From Diphasiastrum complanatum (Eukaryota > Streptophyta > Lycopodiopsida > Lycopodiales > Lycopodiaceae): DNA of 64,000 bases. Position 1 is the first letter of the stretch, and each line of letters opens with the position of its first letter. The translations under genes were made by a program, and so were the position numbers. Positions 1 to 10,997 of this stretch are shown in pieces. Location: positions 78,618,403 to 78,682,402 of the forward strand of contig CM055095.1 of assembly GCA_029204225.1 (NCBI GenBank), in the 5' to 3' direction. The notes under the pieces are model-generated. The model made no database searches and was not told the DNA's origin. It saw only the letters and a program-made list of their open reading frames with translations.

Positions 1-2
1 AT

Positions 3-698
3 GGAACCCATGCTTATATCAGACAGCAGATCTACCGGAGCTACATACGCACTATATGGTCACATCCTGATCCAGATAGGGTCAAGCTACATTATTATGG
101 CACACATCTTTTACGGCTGGACGTTTCGGGCTTGCCTATTCTTCCAGTTTATCTTACACAGACGCTATCTTTTGGTCTGAGATATCGTATAGGACAGCTT
201 CGAGTCTCTTCTCATCAGCTTGCTATCGAGACAGGTAGATACACAGACACTCCCAGATTGCAGCGGATATGTCAGCTCTGTTCTCTTCAGGAGGTGGAAG
301 ATGAGTTTCATTTCATCTTTCGCTGCCCAGTATACTATGAGATTAGAGGACGATACCATTGTTTATACCGAGATATTCCCCTCACGTTGAGCTCCTTCCT
401 CGAGTATCCAGACGCTAGATGTGTGGGTCTTCTTTTGAGAGAGATGTATATTTTACGAGCTTCACTTCTACCTACGCTCTCAGATATGGATTCCAGTCAG
501 GCTCACATTACTCAGTTCTTCCAGAAGCGAGACAGAGTGGATATTTCGGTTGCGGATTTTGACGTCCCCGTCCGAAGATCGAAGACACAGAGAGTTTCGG
601 CTCGATCCAGTGCTACTAGATCTTCATACGCCTCCCACCAGCCTACATCACGACCCACTACTACCATCACTCATTACTTTCGGCTTGCTCGTAGCTAG
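3..698 (+). pseudogene. LINE-like retrotransposon ORF2, C-terminal part (partial, enters from left edge)
   Basis: The frame is already open at base 3 and ends at a TAG at 696-698, so only the C-terminus of a non-LTR reverse-transcriptase polyprotein is visible. It contains the CCHC-type zinc-binding region usual after the RT domain: CQLC, then VEDEFHF, then HFIFRC and CPVYYEIR. The polymerase palm itself lies outside the window. The basic, Ser/Thr-rich tail carries QAHITQFF (498-521) and ends with TTTITHYF (657-680), both resembling PCNA-interacting (PIP) boxes. A 3' UTR with a stem-loop follows directly. The segment has no internal stop. The polarity and the A/T-rich tail fit a LINE; the exact clade is not assigned. 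An insertion-competent copy cannot be judged from this fragment. Confidence 0.75.
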
Positions 699-1612
<914 letters not shown>

Positions 1613-1919
1613 GAGGAAACTTCACTTATTTGTAGTAAGTCACTTAGTTAACTTGGGTCCTTCCAACTTAGGACCTTTACAAACTTTATTTACATTTATT
1701 TTTATCTTCCAAGCCTAAACTTGGCCTAGGGCCCTCATGGACCCATACTTAACATAATTAAATATTTTAACATTTTGCCCCAAGCCAATGCTTGGGGGTC
1801 TAGGGTCCTAACATGAACCCAACTTAAATAACTTATAAGTTATCAACAAAACCTGGTTTTTTAACATTTTACCGGTTTACATAATTGACATTATTTTTAT
1901 ATGTGCCGAAATTGCATGT
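1613..1919. other. AT-rich spacer, nothing recognised
   Basis: About 300 bases with short internal echoes (CTTGGCCTAGGGCCC and GCTTGGGGGTCTAGGGTCC). I see no ORF, RNA gene or element boundary. Confidence 0.5.
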
Positions 1920-2411
1920 GTCCGAGGCTAGAAACATGACAATAGAAACTATGTCTCTATCACCAATGCACTCACCAACTGCAGCAAGTTAATCCTGAAG
2001 ATCCTTCATCTTCGTAATGTGATCAACAATAGAATCAATGGAGTCCATCCTGATTGTACGTAGTTTATTCTACAAATAGAGGACCATGGCCATATTGACG
2101 GTCTCATACATGGACCTCAATGTCTCCCAAGCCTCATGAGGTCCTATAGCAATCCTTATATGAGGGATGATGTTATCCTTCACAAAAAGGTTGATAATTC
2201 AATGTGCCTTTGATCCTCTCTTAATATAGTCCTTCAATTCATCTTCAGAATCTAGAATAGGCTCAGAACCTATGACTATACCCCAACATTCTCTATCCAT
2301 GAGAATCTTCTGCATCTTAAACTTCCACACCCTATAATTGGTACCATCCAATCTGCTTGACTCATTGAGGAGACTCTCACTTAGACCAGCCATAATTGAT
2401 TCTTCAATCAA
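1920..2411 (-). pseudogene. Ty1-copia gag N-terminal remnant
   Basis: Read on the minus strand the frame starts MIEESIMAGLSESLLNE and continues with LDGTNYRVWKFKMQ, the typical copia gag start in which a Trp/Tyr-rich NYxxWK motif precedes the capsid region. It then gives the conserved EAWETLRSMYE stretch at about 2110-2140. In-frame stops follow (after MVLYL and after KDLQD), so it is dead. No zinc knuckle, protease or LTR is visible next to it, making it an isolated fragment. Copia gag normally packages the element RNA in virus-like particles; here only recognition of ancestry is possible. Confidence 0.7.
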
Positions 2412-3114
2412 ATAGAAGAAATTCCAAAAGAATACTCAAGAATTGAGATGCTTCAGGAAATTGGAGTTTCACCCAAACTAGGGTATTATGCCACTTGACT
2501 AATACCCAACAGCTTCTACTTTTGTCTTTGCAACACAGTATCACCCTGCTATGCCTTGCACAAGATCCACTCAGCACCCTGATCAGATCTACCTACAGAA
2601 AGTGCGCCCTACTTCTCCACAAGCTGCTCTCTTCAACTTTTGGAAATCTGTCAAAATCCAAAAAGTTTGATATGATTGTGCCCCTCCTATCACCAGTAGT
2701 CCAGCTATGCTTCCTGTTCTGAAACTTGATTGCCCAACAAAAAGTTCTCCCACTTTGTAGTCAAGCTCCTCAATCAAAAATCTAAAAAATTGATCTAGAA
2801 GTTTCCAAACATCACATATCACAGGCTAAACAACCTGCTTTGATTTGCTTGATTAGAGAGCGAGAGGAGGGCGTGGGCCTCCTTGAGGATCAATCCTCTA
2901 CAAAGATAGTAACTAGTGAGGTGTCACCTCCCACTTGAGTCTCATGCCACATGGCATGCCAACTTGGTCCCTTGGATCCAACTTGCACTTACTAGATTTA
3001 ATTTACAAACAAGGGTGCAAAGTAATTGCAACAAGTTGCCCTCATGATTAATTTACAACGTGATATGCAAGTGCCTAGCCACTAGAGGTAAAATAGGCAT
3101 TACATTTTAACAGT
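2412..3114. other. No gene; probable retrotransposon debris
   Basis: This stretch lies upstream, in minus-strand sense, of the copia gag remnant, so it could be leader or LTR sequence. However, no initiator-Met PBS (GCTCTGATACCA on the plus strand) adjoins the gag. Short ORFs here match nothing I recognise. Confidence 0.4.
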
Positions 3115-3235
3115 TATTATATCAGAACAATCATCATCTATGAGAATATTCTACATATTGAATCTGAACACAATATAATTTGCAACTTCCAACTTGCTGA
3201 ATTCAAGCAATACCAACCCATTGAGTTTCGCCATT
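3115..3235 (-). pseudogene. Second copia gag N-terminal scrap
   Basis: Minus-strand translation reads MAKLNGLVLLEFSKLEVANY, then IVFRFNM, a stop, and NILIDDDCSDII. This is the same gag-start architecture as the remnant at 1920-2411 (xLDGTNYxVWxFxMxxILxDxxCW), with an internal stop and no continuation. It is too short to place in a family beyond copia. Confidence 0.55.
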
Positions 3236-4386
3236 TGACTTATGTATATTGTAGAATCTAAACTTATGATTGGGATTCCCTCACCAAATTTGATGAATCA
3301 AACGGATTCTTTGACCTCATATCTCCATATGAAGAGTTCTAGCACCCAACAACGCACAACAACTTAAAAAGCTCTAATAGCATGTAAGAATTCTTATGTA
3401 GGTATGCTACTTAGCCTGCAAACTTAAGCACACGAGACTTGGATTCCAAAAAGGATAAATAGCAAACTTTATGGATGATCATACTACAAATCCACAATAC
3501 TCAAATGGAGCTCAACTTTCTCAATTTCTAATACTATCACAATCATTGATATCTCCTTTGTTAATTCGAACACACAAGGGTAAGAGGGGTGTTTACACAT
3601 TCCCCCGCCTCCTCTAGTTTCCATGGGGGTGGTAGTCCACCAACTTACTACTAGCTCGAGTAGGCCTCCACCGAACTTCAACTAGACCCATGGGCCATGA
3701 GGTACATCAATTATTACATTAACCATTCATAACCTTTGCGTGCCATTAACCTTTCATCATAATAAGGTGTACATGAACCGAAAATAAAGTAATAGCTGTG
3801 TACCACACTCCAAACGAATATTGATTCTTTGGCTTTCAAATCAATTCTAATGTCGAATCTTGATGATTTTTTAGATTGCGAAAAGATTAGCAACCCCCCG
3901 CCCCCCCTTGTTTTCAAATGTTTTTAGAATTTTGAAAACTTTCTACTGTTTTCTTATTTTATTTTTGAAGAGACTTGAACCAAAACGAAAAAAACTGAAT
4001 TGATTTGAACCTCCTCAAGAAGCTTGATTTGAACTTCTGAAAAGAAATTTAAATCGATTCAAATTTCCTCGATTCAAGTTTCAAAGGAGTTATGATCCAT
4101 ACATAACTATAGTCATACCATGAGGGTACATATTCAAGCAGAATGAGACATTACATTTCAGCATATCATCCTATGCCTTATGGCAGCCAACATCTAATTG
4201 GCACTGTGAGGACTTTCAGACGCCACTTCTGCAATTTCGTGTGCCCTGCTTTAGCAAATAATATAAATCACTAAGTTGGCTGCTAAAGTGTAAGAAATCT
4301 AAGAGACCTAAACGTTGTTGCATAGATTAAAAAGTACAGATAACAGCCCATAAGGAGAACCTAAATAAAAATGAAGCGTGACTCAC
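3236..4386. other. Probable intron of the reductase gene, no coding recognised
   Basis: This region lies downstream, in minus-strand sense, of the reductase exon and begins at its GTGAGT splice donor (4381-4386). I searched by eye for the next expected block of an RmlD-like fold and did not find it. The short ORFs at 3484-3681 and 3714-3917 have no recognised domain. A C-rich run sits near 3896-3909. The rest of the gene is presumably beyond the left edge or separated by a long repeat-filled intron. Confidence 0.4.
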
Positions 4387-4638
4387 GGATCCCAAGGAGG
4401 CAGATATGGCAACCAACCCATCTCCGGATTGCAGATCCACTTTATATCCTGGCAACAATCCCAACTTTTGTTCCACCTCGGAGGCTACTAAACGATGCGA
4501 AGTATAAGTGTATGCAAGCTTGAAAGAGGCCTTGCAAGCCAAAGCCTGTAGAAGATGAAGCCCCACGTACCCGGATCCCCCTACCAACAACACAAACGGG
4601 CTTCGTTGTGATGCAGCATTGCCCTGTATTCCTTCCAT
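4387..4638 (-). CDS. Exon 1 of RmlD/MAT2B-like NAD(P)-binding reductase gene (partial)
   Basis: The 84-codon open segment starts at the second of two in-frame Met codons (4638). The first Met lies upstream of the CT-repeat 5' leader and would translate Arg-Glu repeats, so I reject it. Residues 16-30 carry the nucleotide-binding loop VLLVGGSGYVGLHLLQ (GxxGxxG), followed by a beta-alpha unit and VDLQSGDGL. This resembles the N-terminus of the plant homologues of methionine adenosyltransferase regulatory subunit / dTDP-4-dehydrorhamnose reductase-like short-chain dehydrogenases. The exon ends in phase 0 after SLGS at a perfect GTGAGT donor (4381-4386, minus strand). Later exons holding the YxxxK active site are not in the window. 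A telo-box lies in the leader. It could be a captured exon, but intact frame, donor and leader favour a real gene. Confidence 0.6.
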
Positions 4639-4703
4639 ATCTCTCTCTCTCTCTCTCACTGGCTATAATTATCCCTATTTCTCATGCCCTAAACCCTAAT
4701 CTC
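4639..4703 (-). promoter_or_regulatory. 5' leader of the reductase exon: CT/GA tract and telo-box
   Basis: Directly upstream of the chosen start codon lies a GA tract (4640-4657 as CT on the plus strand), then a telo-box AAACCCTA on the plus strand (4691-4698; TAGGGTTT on the gene strand). In plants, telo-boxes near transcription starts are typical of housekeeping and translation-related genes, and CT/GA leaders are common. The functional assignment here is inference. Confidence 0.4.
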
Positions 4704-5199
4704 AACGAAACCTTCGATTTTCATGCCTTTCATTTTCAAGAACACGTTCACTATTTCAAGCTTTGCAAGTTTTGAAACTCTAAGATATATAAGCCTTTGA
4801 TTCAAGCTGCATTTTACTTATGGAATTAATAAATTCAAGCTGCATTTTACTTATTAAGAAAAACACACGTGTCAATAAAAAAAAAAGTAGTCGACTTGTG
4901 TTGGTCAAAACCCTAAAATGATGTGGGCCAATCAAAACGCAAAAATCACGTATTTGTCTCATGTGGGGTGACATGACATTCTCTTTCCTTTTTGTCTAAG
5001 TGGGGTGACATTCTCTCAGTCTATAATCCATGTAAAAGGGCCTACAGAATATGAAATTCACCTAATAGATTTTTTTTTTTAAGGTTTCCCAAACCTACAA
5101 GATTGTTGGTTATAGGTAGGTAACAAGCCTATTCATATTTTAATAGTAGGAGCTTACAAAATTTATTAGAAAAAAGGTTAATAGCCTATCATTTTTAAA
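4704..5199. other. Upstream region of the reductase exon, no gene
   Basis: AT-rich intergenic-looking sequence with a second CCCTAA-type motif near 4908 and a directly repeated TTCAAGCTGCATTTTACTTA (about 4800-4852). No ORF or RNA gene is supported. Confidence 0.4.
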
Positions 5200-5325
5200 A
5201 TTAAATTTTGGTGTACTTTGTTGAGCATGTAAGTAACTCTCATGTAATTTGATTGGAGCATTTGCTGGAAGGTTTTAACCATTATGCAATTGTGTTTTTA
5301 GGTTCTTAACAGGTTGAGAAACATT
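5200..5325 (+). repeat. Diverged copy of the copia-A 5'-region repeat, interrupted at its right end
   Basis: The sequence GAGCATGTAAGTAACTC...ATTTGCTGGAAGGTT resembles GAGAATGCAAGTAACTC...ACTTGCTAGAAAGTT at about 10490-10545. It ends in GGTTGAGAAACATT, which resumes after the copia-1 element at 10227. It is therefore the left flank of the repeat copy into which copia-1 inserted. Confidence 0.6.
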
Positions 5326-6400
5326 TGTTGGGAGAGAGGGAGGAAGAATAAATGACGAACACGAACGAGAAACGAACGAGAAACGAACTCAAACAAGAAA
5401 CGAACGAGAAGCGAACTCGAACAAAAAATGTTCGTGCACAGCGGAATGAATTATTTGACTCTCTCCTTAAGCATGACTACGCCTATCAGAATGAGCAAAA
5501 CTTTAGTGATAGAAATCACAGTCATTCTAGATTACGTAGCCAAACATTTAAAGGATAAAGCGCTAGATGAATAATTTGTCGCGAATGATTCGCGAAGAGC
5601 TAGACTGTGCTCGACTGATAATTAGTCGCGAATTATTCGCGAAAGATAAGACTAAAAGTTGATCGTCTATTACCAGAAAGAGCAACAAGAAAGATCAGAC
5701 AGAATGAAGAATAAGCATAGCAATATTGACATATCTAAAACGCAGAACAAATGAACTTTGTCAAATCAAGTATATCAAGTATACAAGTCAATAATGCGGT
5801 AAAGCACAAGACTGTAGCGGATGAAACCGCGTGCCCTACAAAGCTTATTTCTATCTGTAATGAGGAATAAAAACCTCCTTCACTTGTTCTAGACTTATCT
5901 TGTTTCATCATAGTTCATCACCATCATAGAATACGCAGATGGTATCCAGTATATATACATAATATTATAGGTGTGCAGATGCGAAAGTACAGAGTGGATG
6001 TGCTGTCTGTAGGAGATTGTGGGTGGCTGCAATCGTTGTCCAATTTGTTAGCACAATTGCATGGGGTGAGGGTGAAAAGGGTGCGACATCAGCCATTAGT
6101 GAAGTGAATGTTGGTGATGACGCAAAAGTGCGTAACTCTTACGAATGGCCTTAGGATAAGATTTACAGGGTGCTTTATCTGTTAGGGCACCTTTGGCATT
6201 CTGTAAGGTAGTGTCCCCTTTTTCGCCTGTCACCATGACCTGTATAAGAACACAGTGTCGCGATTCATTCGTCTTTTCTTCGTCTATGCGAATTTGCGTG
6301 TAAAAAATGCAGACTGCGTGACAACGTTATAAAAATATGCAGCATGAATGGAGGCAGATTAAAATTGGGATTTAGGAGAGTAGGAGGAGTAAATTTAACA
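5326..6400 (-). repeat. Copia-1 3' LTR
   Basis: Starts TGTTGGGAG and ends TTTAACA on the plus strand. Near the left edge it carries GAACGA-type tandem motifs (5343-5420) and, near 5575-5645, several TCGCGAA motifs in palindromic setting. Both are shared, with changes, with the 5' LTR. Confidence 0.92.
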
Positions 6401-6410
6401 CTCCCCTTAA
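6401..6410 (-). other. Copia-1 polypurine tract
   Basis: TTAAGGGGAG on the minus strand immediately precedes the TG of the 3' LTR, as required for plus-strand priming. Confidence 0.85.
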
Positions 6411-6435
6411 TCTAGATCCGTGAATGCCTTGATCT

Positions 6436-8963
6436 TCAGACTAGCAATGCACAAAATTTGTTGTGTGCATTAACACTGAGTGCTTTCGTAAAAATGTTTG
6501 CAACCATGTCCTGCGTTCTACAGTACGTTAAGCTCACCTCTCTGTCGAGAACCTTGCCCCTGATGTAGTGATATTTTATCTCAATGTGATTACTCCTAGA
6601 ATGAAATATAGGGTTGGTCGATAAGGCAATAGCACTTTGGTTATCACAAAATAAAATTGTAGGGCTGTACTGATATAGATTGATGTCTGACATCAAATTT
6701 CTCAACCAAAACGCTTCCTTAATAGATTGAGAAGCATCAATATATTCTGCTTCTGTAGAAGAAAGTGCGATAGAGGTTTGCTTATGACTATTCCACAAAA
6801 TAGGACCACCATTGAAGAAAAATGTAAACCCATATGTGGACTTACGATGGTCTGCATCTCCTCCCCAGCTTGCATCAGAATATCCACTGGGTATCAGGAT
6901 CGTACAGCTTGTAGGTGTTATCAGACGAAGTATATCCAATCGGGATGGTCTTTAGACCTTGGAAGTCCAATTTCTTCCTTGTGTCCTTTGGGATCTGCGC
7001 GTAGGCAATGCACCCAAACACTCTTAGGTTCTTCAAAGAAGGCTTGGAGCCTGTCCACACCTCGTGGGGTGTCTTGTTTGAGAGGGCTTTGGTCGAACAT
7101 TTGTTCTGGATGTAAGCTGCAGTGGAGACAGCTTCATCCAAGAACCTCTTGGGCAACGATGCATGTGCTAGCATACACTTAGCATATTCGATCATAGTTC
7201 GGTTCTTCCTCTCAGCTAAGACATTAGATTGAGGACTGTAAGGAGTGATGAATTACTGCTCAATGCCTTGGCTTTGGCAGTACTCCTTGAACTCGACAGA
7301 GATATATTCTCCACCGTTATCTGACCTTAGGGCCTCGATCGTCCTTCCAATCTCCTTTTATGCACGCTCCTTGAAGATTCTGAAGCAGTTGAAGGCTTCT
7401 GATTTCTTCTTTATGAAGTACACCATCGTTCTTCTCGAGAATTCATCAATAAAGGTTATAAAATACTTGGCTTCCTTCAACGAAGGATTTTTCATCGAGC
7501 CACAAATATCTGAATGTACAACATCTACCAATCCTCTAGAAATATGTTGATGGCTTGATTTAAATGGCTTCCTAGTCTGTTTTCCAACTAGACAGTCTTG
7601 ACAGACAGGTAGCTCGACTATTTCGCTAGGATAGTCGAGATTAAGAACAATAGATTGTCTAGACATTCGTTGTACAACAGCATAATTTAAATGACCAAGT
7701 CTATAATGCCAAATTAATCCTTTATTTGATTGAATTGAAGTACTGAGAGCCTGACTAGAGGCAGAAAAACAATGACTTAATTTATACAAGTATCCATGTC
7801 TCTTTCCGAGTGATAGGATCTTGTTTGTCCTATCAACTACTTTACATTGATCACATTCGAATTCTAATCTGTGTCCTAGATTTGTGATTCTGCTTACAGA
7901 GAGCAGGTTCGTGGATAACTTAGGTACATACAAAACTTTGGAGAGTAGCTTAGATTGATCATTTGCAAAGCATAATCTTACAGTTCCTTCACCTTTAATA
8001 GCTTGTGTGCTATTATCGCCAAGGTGAACGAATTTTTGGGTACTGTAAGGTGTATAGGACTCGAAACAGCCAATCAGGCTAGTCATGTGCTGAGTGGCTC
8101 CGGAATCTAGGAACCAAGAACTGTCGTCAGATGCTCCTTGATGGTTGGTCATGAAGGCATCACGATTTGCTTTTTGAATGGGCTGTGGAGCTTCTGCAGC
8201 TGCATTTGCCACTTGATTCGACTGCCCTTTGATGTTGTTCTTCGCTTGAAGTATTCGGCAGTCTTGTATTTTGTGGTTGTTTCGTTTGCAGTATCTGCAT
8301 ACAGCTTCTTCTTTGTCTGCGGTTTCGACTGTTCTTTGTGCTGAGCTGGTTTCTGGTCTGGCTTTGATAGCTTCGGGTCTTTCTTCTTCTTCTGCTTTGT
8401 CGTGTCCTTGTTGGTGTACAAGGCGTGAGAATCAGCTGAGGAACCTGAGGCTTCGTTCCTTCACGCGTCTTCCTGCAACAACATAGTGATGACTCTCGAA
8501 AGAGTCAACTCTGGATGAGTTGTGATGATCATCACCCAACTGTCGTAAGAACTTGGCAAGCTTGTAAGCAGTTGTCTCACTACATCTTGATCGTCTATGA
8601 CAGATTCGACATCGGCCATTTGCCTTAGCAGGTTCTTGAATTGATTAATGTGTGGGAGTAGAATTTCTTCCTGAGATGTAGCTTAGAAGCTACATCTCGC
8701 ATTTTGTATAGCGTGCTCAAGATGTCCCAGACTTCTTTCGATGTCTGAGCCTCGGATACATGGCCGATCTGTGTTTTCGCGATGTTGAGGATGATCAACG
8801 CGAAAGCCTTTCCATCCTTTAGCTTCCATCTGATGATTGTCGCGTCGTCCGCTTCAAGTTTTCCTTTTGCACCTGTAACAACGTCGTACAATTCTTTTGC
8901 CATTAGTACAGTCTTCATCTTAAATTTCCTTAGATGGTAATTGGCTCCATCAAGCTTGTCCAT
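6436..8963 (-). pseudogene. Copia-1 gag-pol, RT-deleted and frameshifted
   Basis: In minus-strand order: gag start MDKLDGANYHLRKFKM (8963), capsid region with SKEVWDILSTLY and, after a frameshift near 8665, LPSSYDSWVMIITTHPELTL. A stop near 8480 precedes a basic linker. The zinc knuckle CRYCKRNNHKIQDC (about 8260-8300) is reached only after another frameshift. Protease follows with FLDSGATQHMT (D-S-G), then the GAG-pre-integrase HYRLGHLN block, and the integrase core with VVHSDICG and FIDEFSRRT. Integrase continues at 7195-6875 to YDPDTQ and there joins GYSDASWGGD of RNase H, skipping the whole reverse transcriptase. RNase H ends NIFTKAL at about 6480. The element could move only with enzymes supplied in trans. 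Confidence 0.88.
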
Positions 8964-9129
8964 GAAAGAACTGACTTTCCCTTGTGTGAAAGAATTAGTC
9001 TAAGTGATAGGAGAAACTATCAGTGACGTAAGAATGAAAATCTAATACTGAAAAATACAGAACAAGAAAACAATACTCTATCAACTAGTAGAGTCTTGTA
9101 TTGTGGGAGCTAATCAAGCTATAAAGATT

Positions 9130-9141
9130 GCTCTGATACCA
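9130..9141 (-). other. Copia-1 primer-binding site (initiator tRNA-Met)
   Basis: Minus-strand TGGTATCAGAGC is directly adjacent to the 5' LTR. This is the standard plant copia PBS complementary to the 3' end of initiator tRNA-Met. Confidence 0.92.
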
Positions 9142-10226
9142 TGTTGGGAGAGAGGGAGGAAGAATAAATTACGAACACAAACGAGAAACGAACTCTAACA
9201 AGAAGTGAACGAGAAGTGAAATTGAACAGAAAATGTTCGTGCACATCGAAATGAATTATTTGATTCTCTCCTTAAGCATGACTACGCCTATCAGAATGAG
9301 CAAAACTTTAGTGATAGAAATCACAGTCATTCTAGATTACGTAGCCAAACATTTAAAGGATAAAGTGCTACATGAATAATTTGTCGCGAATTTCAAGACA
9401 AATTATTTGTCGCAAATAATTTGCGAAGAGCTAGACTGTGCTCGACTGATAATTAGTCGCGAATTATTTGCGAAAGATAAGACTAAAAGTTAATCATCTA
9501 TTACTAGAAAGAGCAACGAGAAAGATCAGACAGAATGAAGAATAAGCATAGCAATATTGACAGATCTAAAACGCATAACAAATGAACTTTGTCAGATTAA
9601 GTATATCAAGTATACAAGTCAATAATGCGGTAGAGCACAAGACTGTAGCAGACGAAACCGCATGCCCTACAAAGCTTATTTTTATCTATAATGAGGAATA
9701 AAAACCTCATTCATTTGTTCTAGACTTATCTTGCTTCATCAGAGTTCATCATCATCATAGAATACGTAGATGGTATCCAATATATATACATGATATTACA
9801 AGTGTGTAGATGCGAAAGTAGAGAGTGGATGCGTTGTCTGTAGGAGATCGTGGGTGGCTGCAATCGTTGTCCAATCTGTTAGCGCAACTGCATGGGGTGA
9901 GGGTGAAAAGGGTGCGATGTCAGCCATTACTGAAGTGAATGTTGGTGATGACGCAAAAGTGCGTAACTCTTACGAATGGCCTTAGGATATGATTTACAGG
10001 GTGCCTTATCTGTTAGGGCACCTTTGGCATTCAGTAAGGTAGTGTCCCCTTTTTCGCCTATCACCATGACCTGTGTAAGAACACAGTGTTGCGATTCATT
10101 CGCCTTTTCTTCGTCTGTGCAAATTTGCATGTAAAAAATATAGACTGCATGACAACGTTAGTATGCAGCATGAATGGAGGCAGATTAAAATTGGGATTTA
10201 GGAAAGTAGGAGGAATAAATCCAACA
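9142..10226 (-). repeat. Copia-1 5' LTR
   Basis: Homologous to 5326-6400 along its length. It lacks part of the GAACGA tract and has an extra block near 9395-9420 (AAGACAAATTATTTG). It should contain the element promoter on the minus strand; I see no single convincing TATA box. Confidence 0.92.
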
Positions 10227-10800
10227 ACATTCTCATGTGAAGTGATAATGGATCTACATCTAAACATCAAGATTTGACAAGCTAGTGAAGCTAGTCTTGT
10301 GATTCACTAAGCGTACTCTTTTTTTCATTCACCTCTAAAGCTTGTATTTATCACTTGCTGGAGTTTATAAACTTTTAGAAGTGTGGTTTACATGTAGTTT
10401 TATAGGTTGAATCAATATCTTAGTGTGTTGATCAAGTTTGTTCAATTCTAAGTATTCTTGGTAGCCTAGTCTTGTGTATTTTTTGAGAATGCAAGTAACT
10501 CTTCACACCATAACTTGATTTGGTCACTTGCTAGAAAGTTTGAGAGCTTAAGCAAGAGTGTATTCAGGTTGGTTTGAGTTTGTAATCCATTCTTAGTGTG
10601 TGCAAAGTGTTGCATGTGTCTCAATCTTCTTTTGTATGCTTAGAAACCAGCCAGGTTCAAGATATAAGTGTTTTAGGGTCCTAGATCTCATGAGATCTCC
10701 TTATCCATCATTTGTTGACAGAAAAGTGAGTTCTAGGTGCATTAAATCATTATATTCATGGCTTCCAATGGTGGGATCATGTTAGAAACGAATGATAATT
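10227..10800 (+). repeat. Copia-A 5' region, copy 1, with truncated gag start
   Basis: Direct repeat of 11898-12344 plus 17512-17660. It ends with the first codons of a copia gag, MASNGGIMLETND (10759 onward), matching MSSNGGIMLETND at 17628. Copy 1 diverges at about 10796 where the next element begins. It holds internal echoes of a CACTTGCTGGAGTTT-like motif about 175 bp apart. I find no tRNA-Met PBS here, so whether this is LTR, leader or both is unresolved. Confidence 0.7.
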
Positions 10801-10823
10801 TCCTTCACCCAAATCATGATGAA

Positions 10824-10996
10824 TGTTAGTGTAGAGGAGTAGAGTCAAGGGAGAGTAGTGTTATGGTGCATAGAGTTAGGGAGAAAGTAGGAAACTAACT
10901 AAACTTAGCATTTATGCATAGTTAGGTACCTATCCAGTGATCTAACCCTTGTTGACAGGCAGGAGGGCTATACTACGCAAGATCTTCGACCCTACA
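10824..10996 (+). repeat. Possible short gypsy-type LTR (or LTR end)
   Basis: The segment starts TGTTAGTGTAGAGG and ends ACCCTACA. One base later comes TGGCGCCGTTCCCGGGGA (10998-11015), closely resembling the TGGCGCCGTTGCCGGGGA primer-binding site of several plant gypsy lineages. The right boundary is therefore good; the left boundary is only a TG guess. At 173 bp it would be TRIM-sized. Confidence 0.4.
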
Positions 10997-10997
10997 G

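Larger units (their letters stand above)
5326..10226 (-). mobile_element. Copia-1: complete-ended Ty1-copia retrotransposon lacking RT
   Basis: The element is bounded by two LTRs (5326-6400 and 9142-10226) that begin TGTTGGGAGAGAGG and end AACA on the plus strand. It is flanked by a perfect 5-bp target duplication ACATT (5321-5325 and 10227-10231). A TGGTATCAGAGC primer-binding site abuts the right LTR (9130-9141) and a TTAAGGGGAG polypurine tract abuts the left LTR (6401-6410), so transcription is on the minus strand. The internal region is only about 2.74 kb because integrase C-terminus is joined directly to RNase H. Gene order gag-protease-integrase-RNase H is copia type. The LTRs differ by many substitutions and several indels, so insertion is not very recent. 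Confidence 0.93.

Noticed and set aside
3484-3917. Further exons of the reductase gene
   Set aside because: Neither ORF shows the expected Rossmann-fold continuation (NxAA or YxxxK regions).
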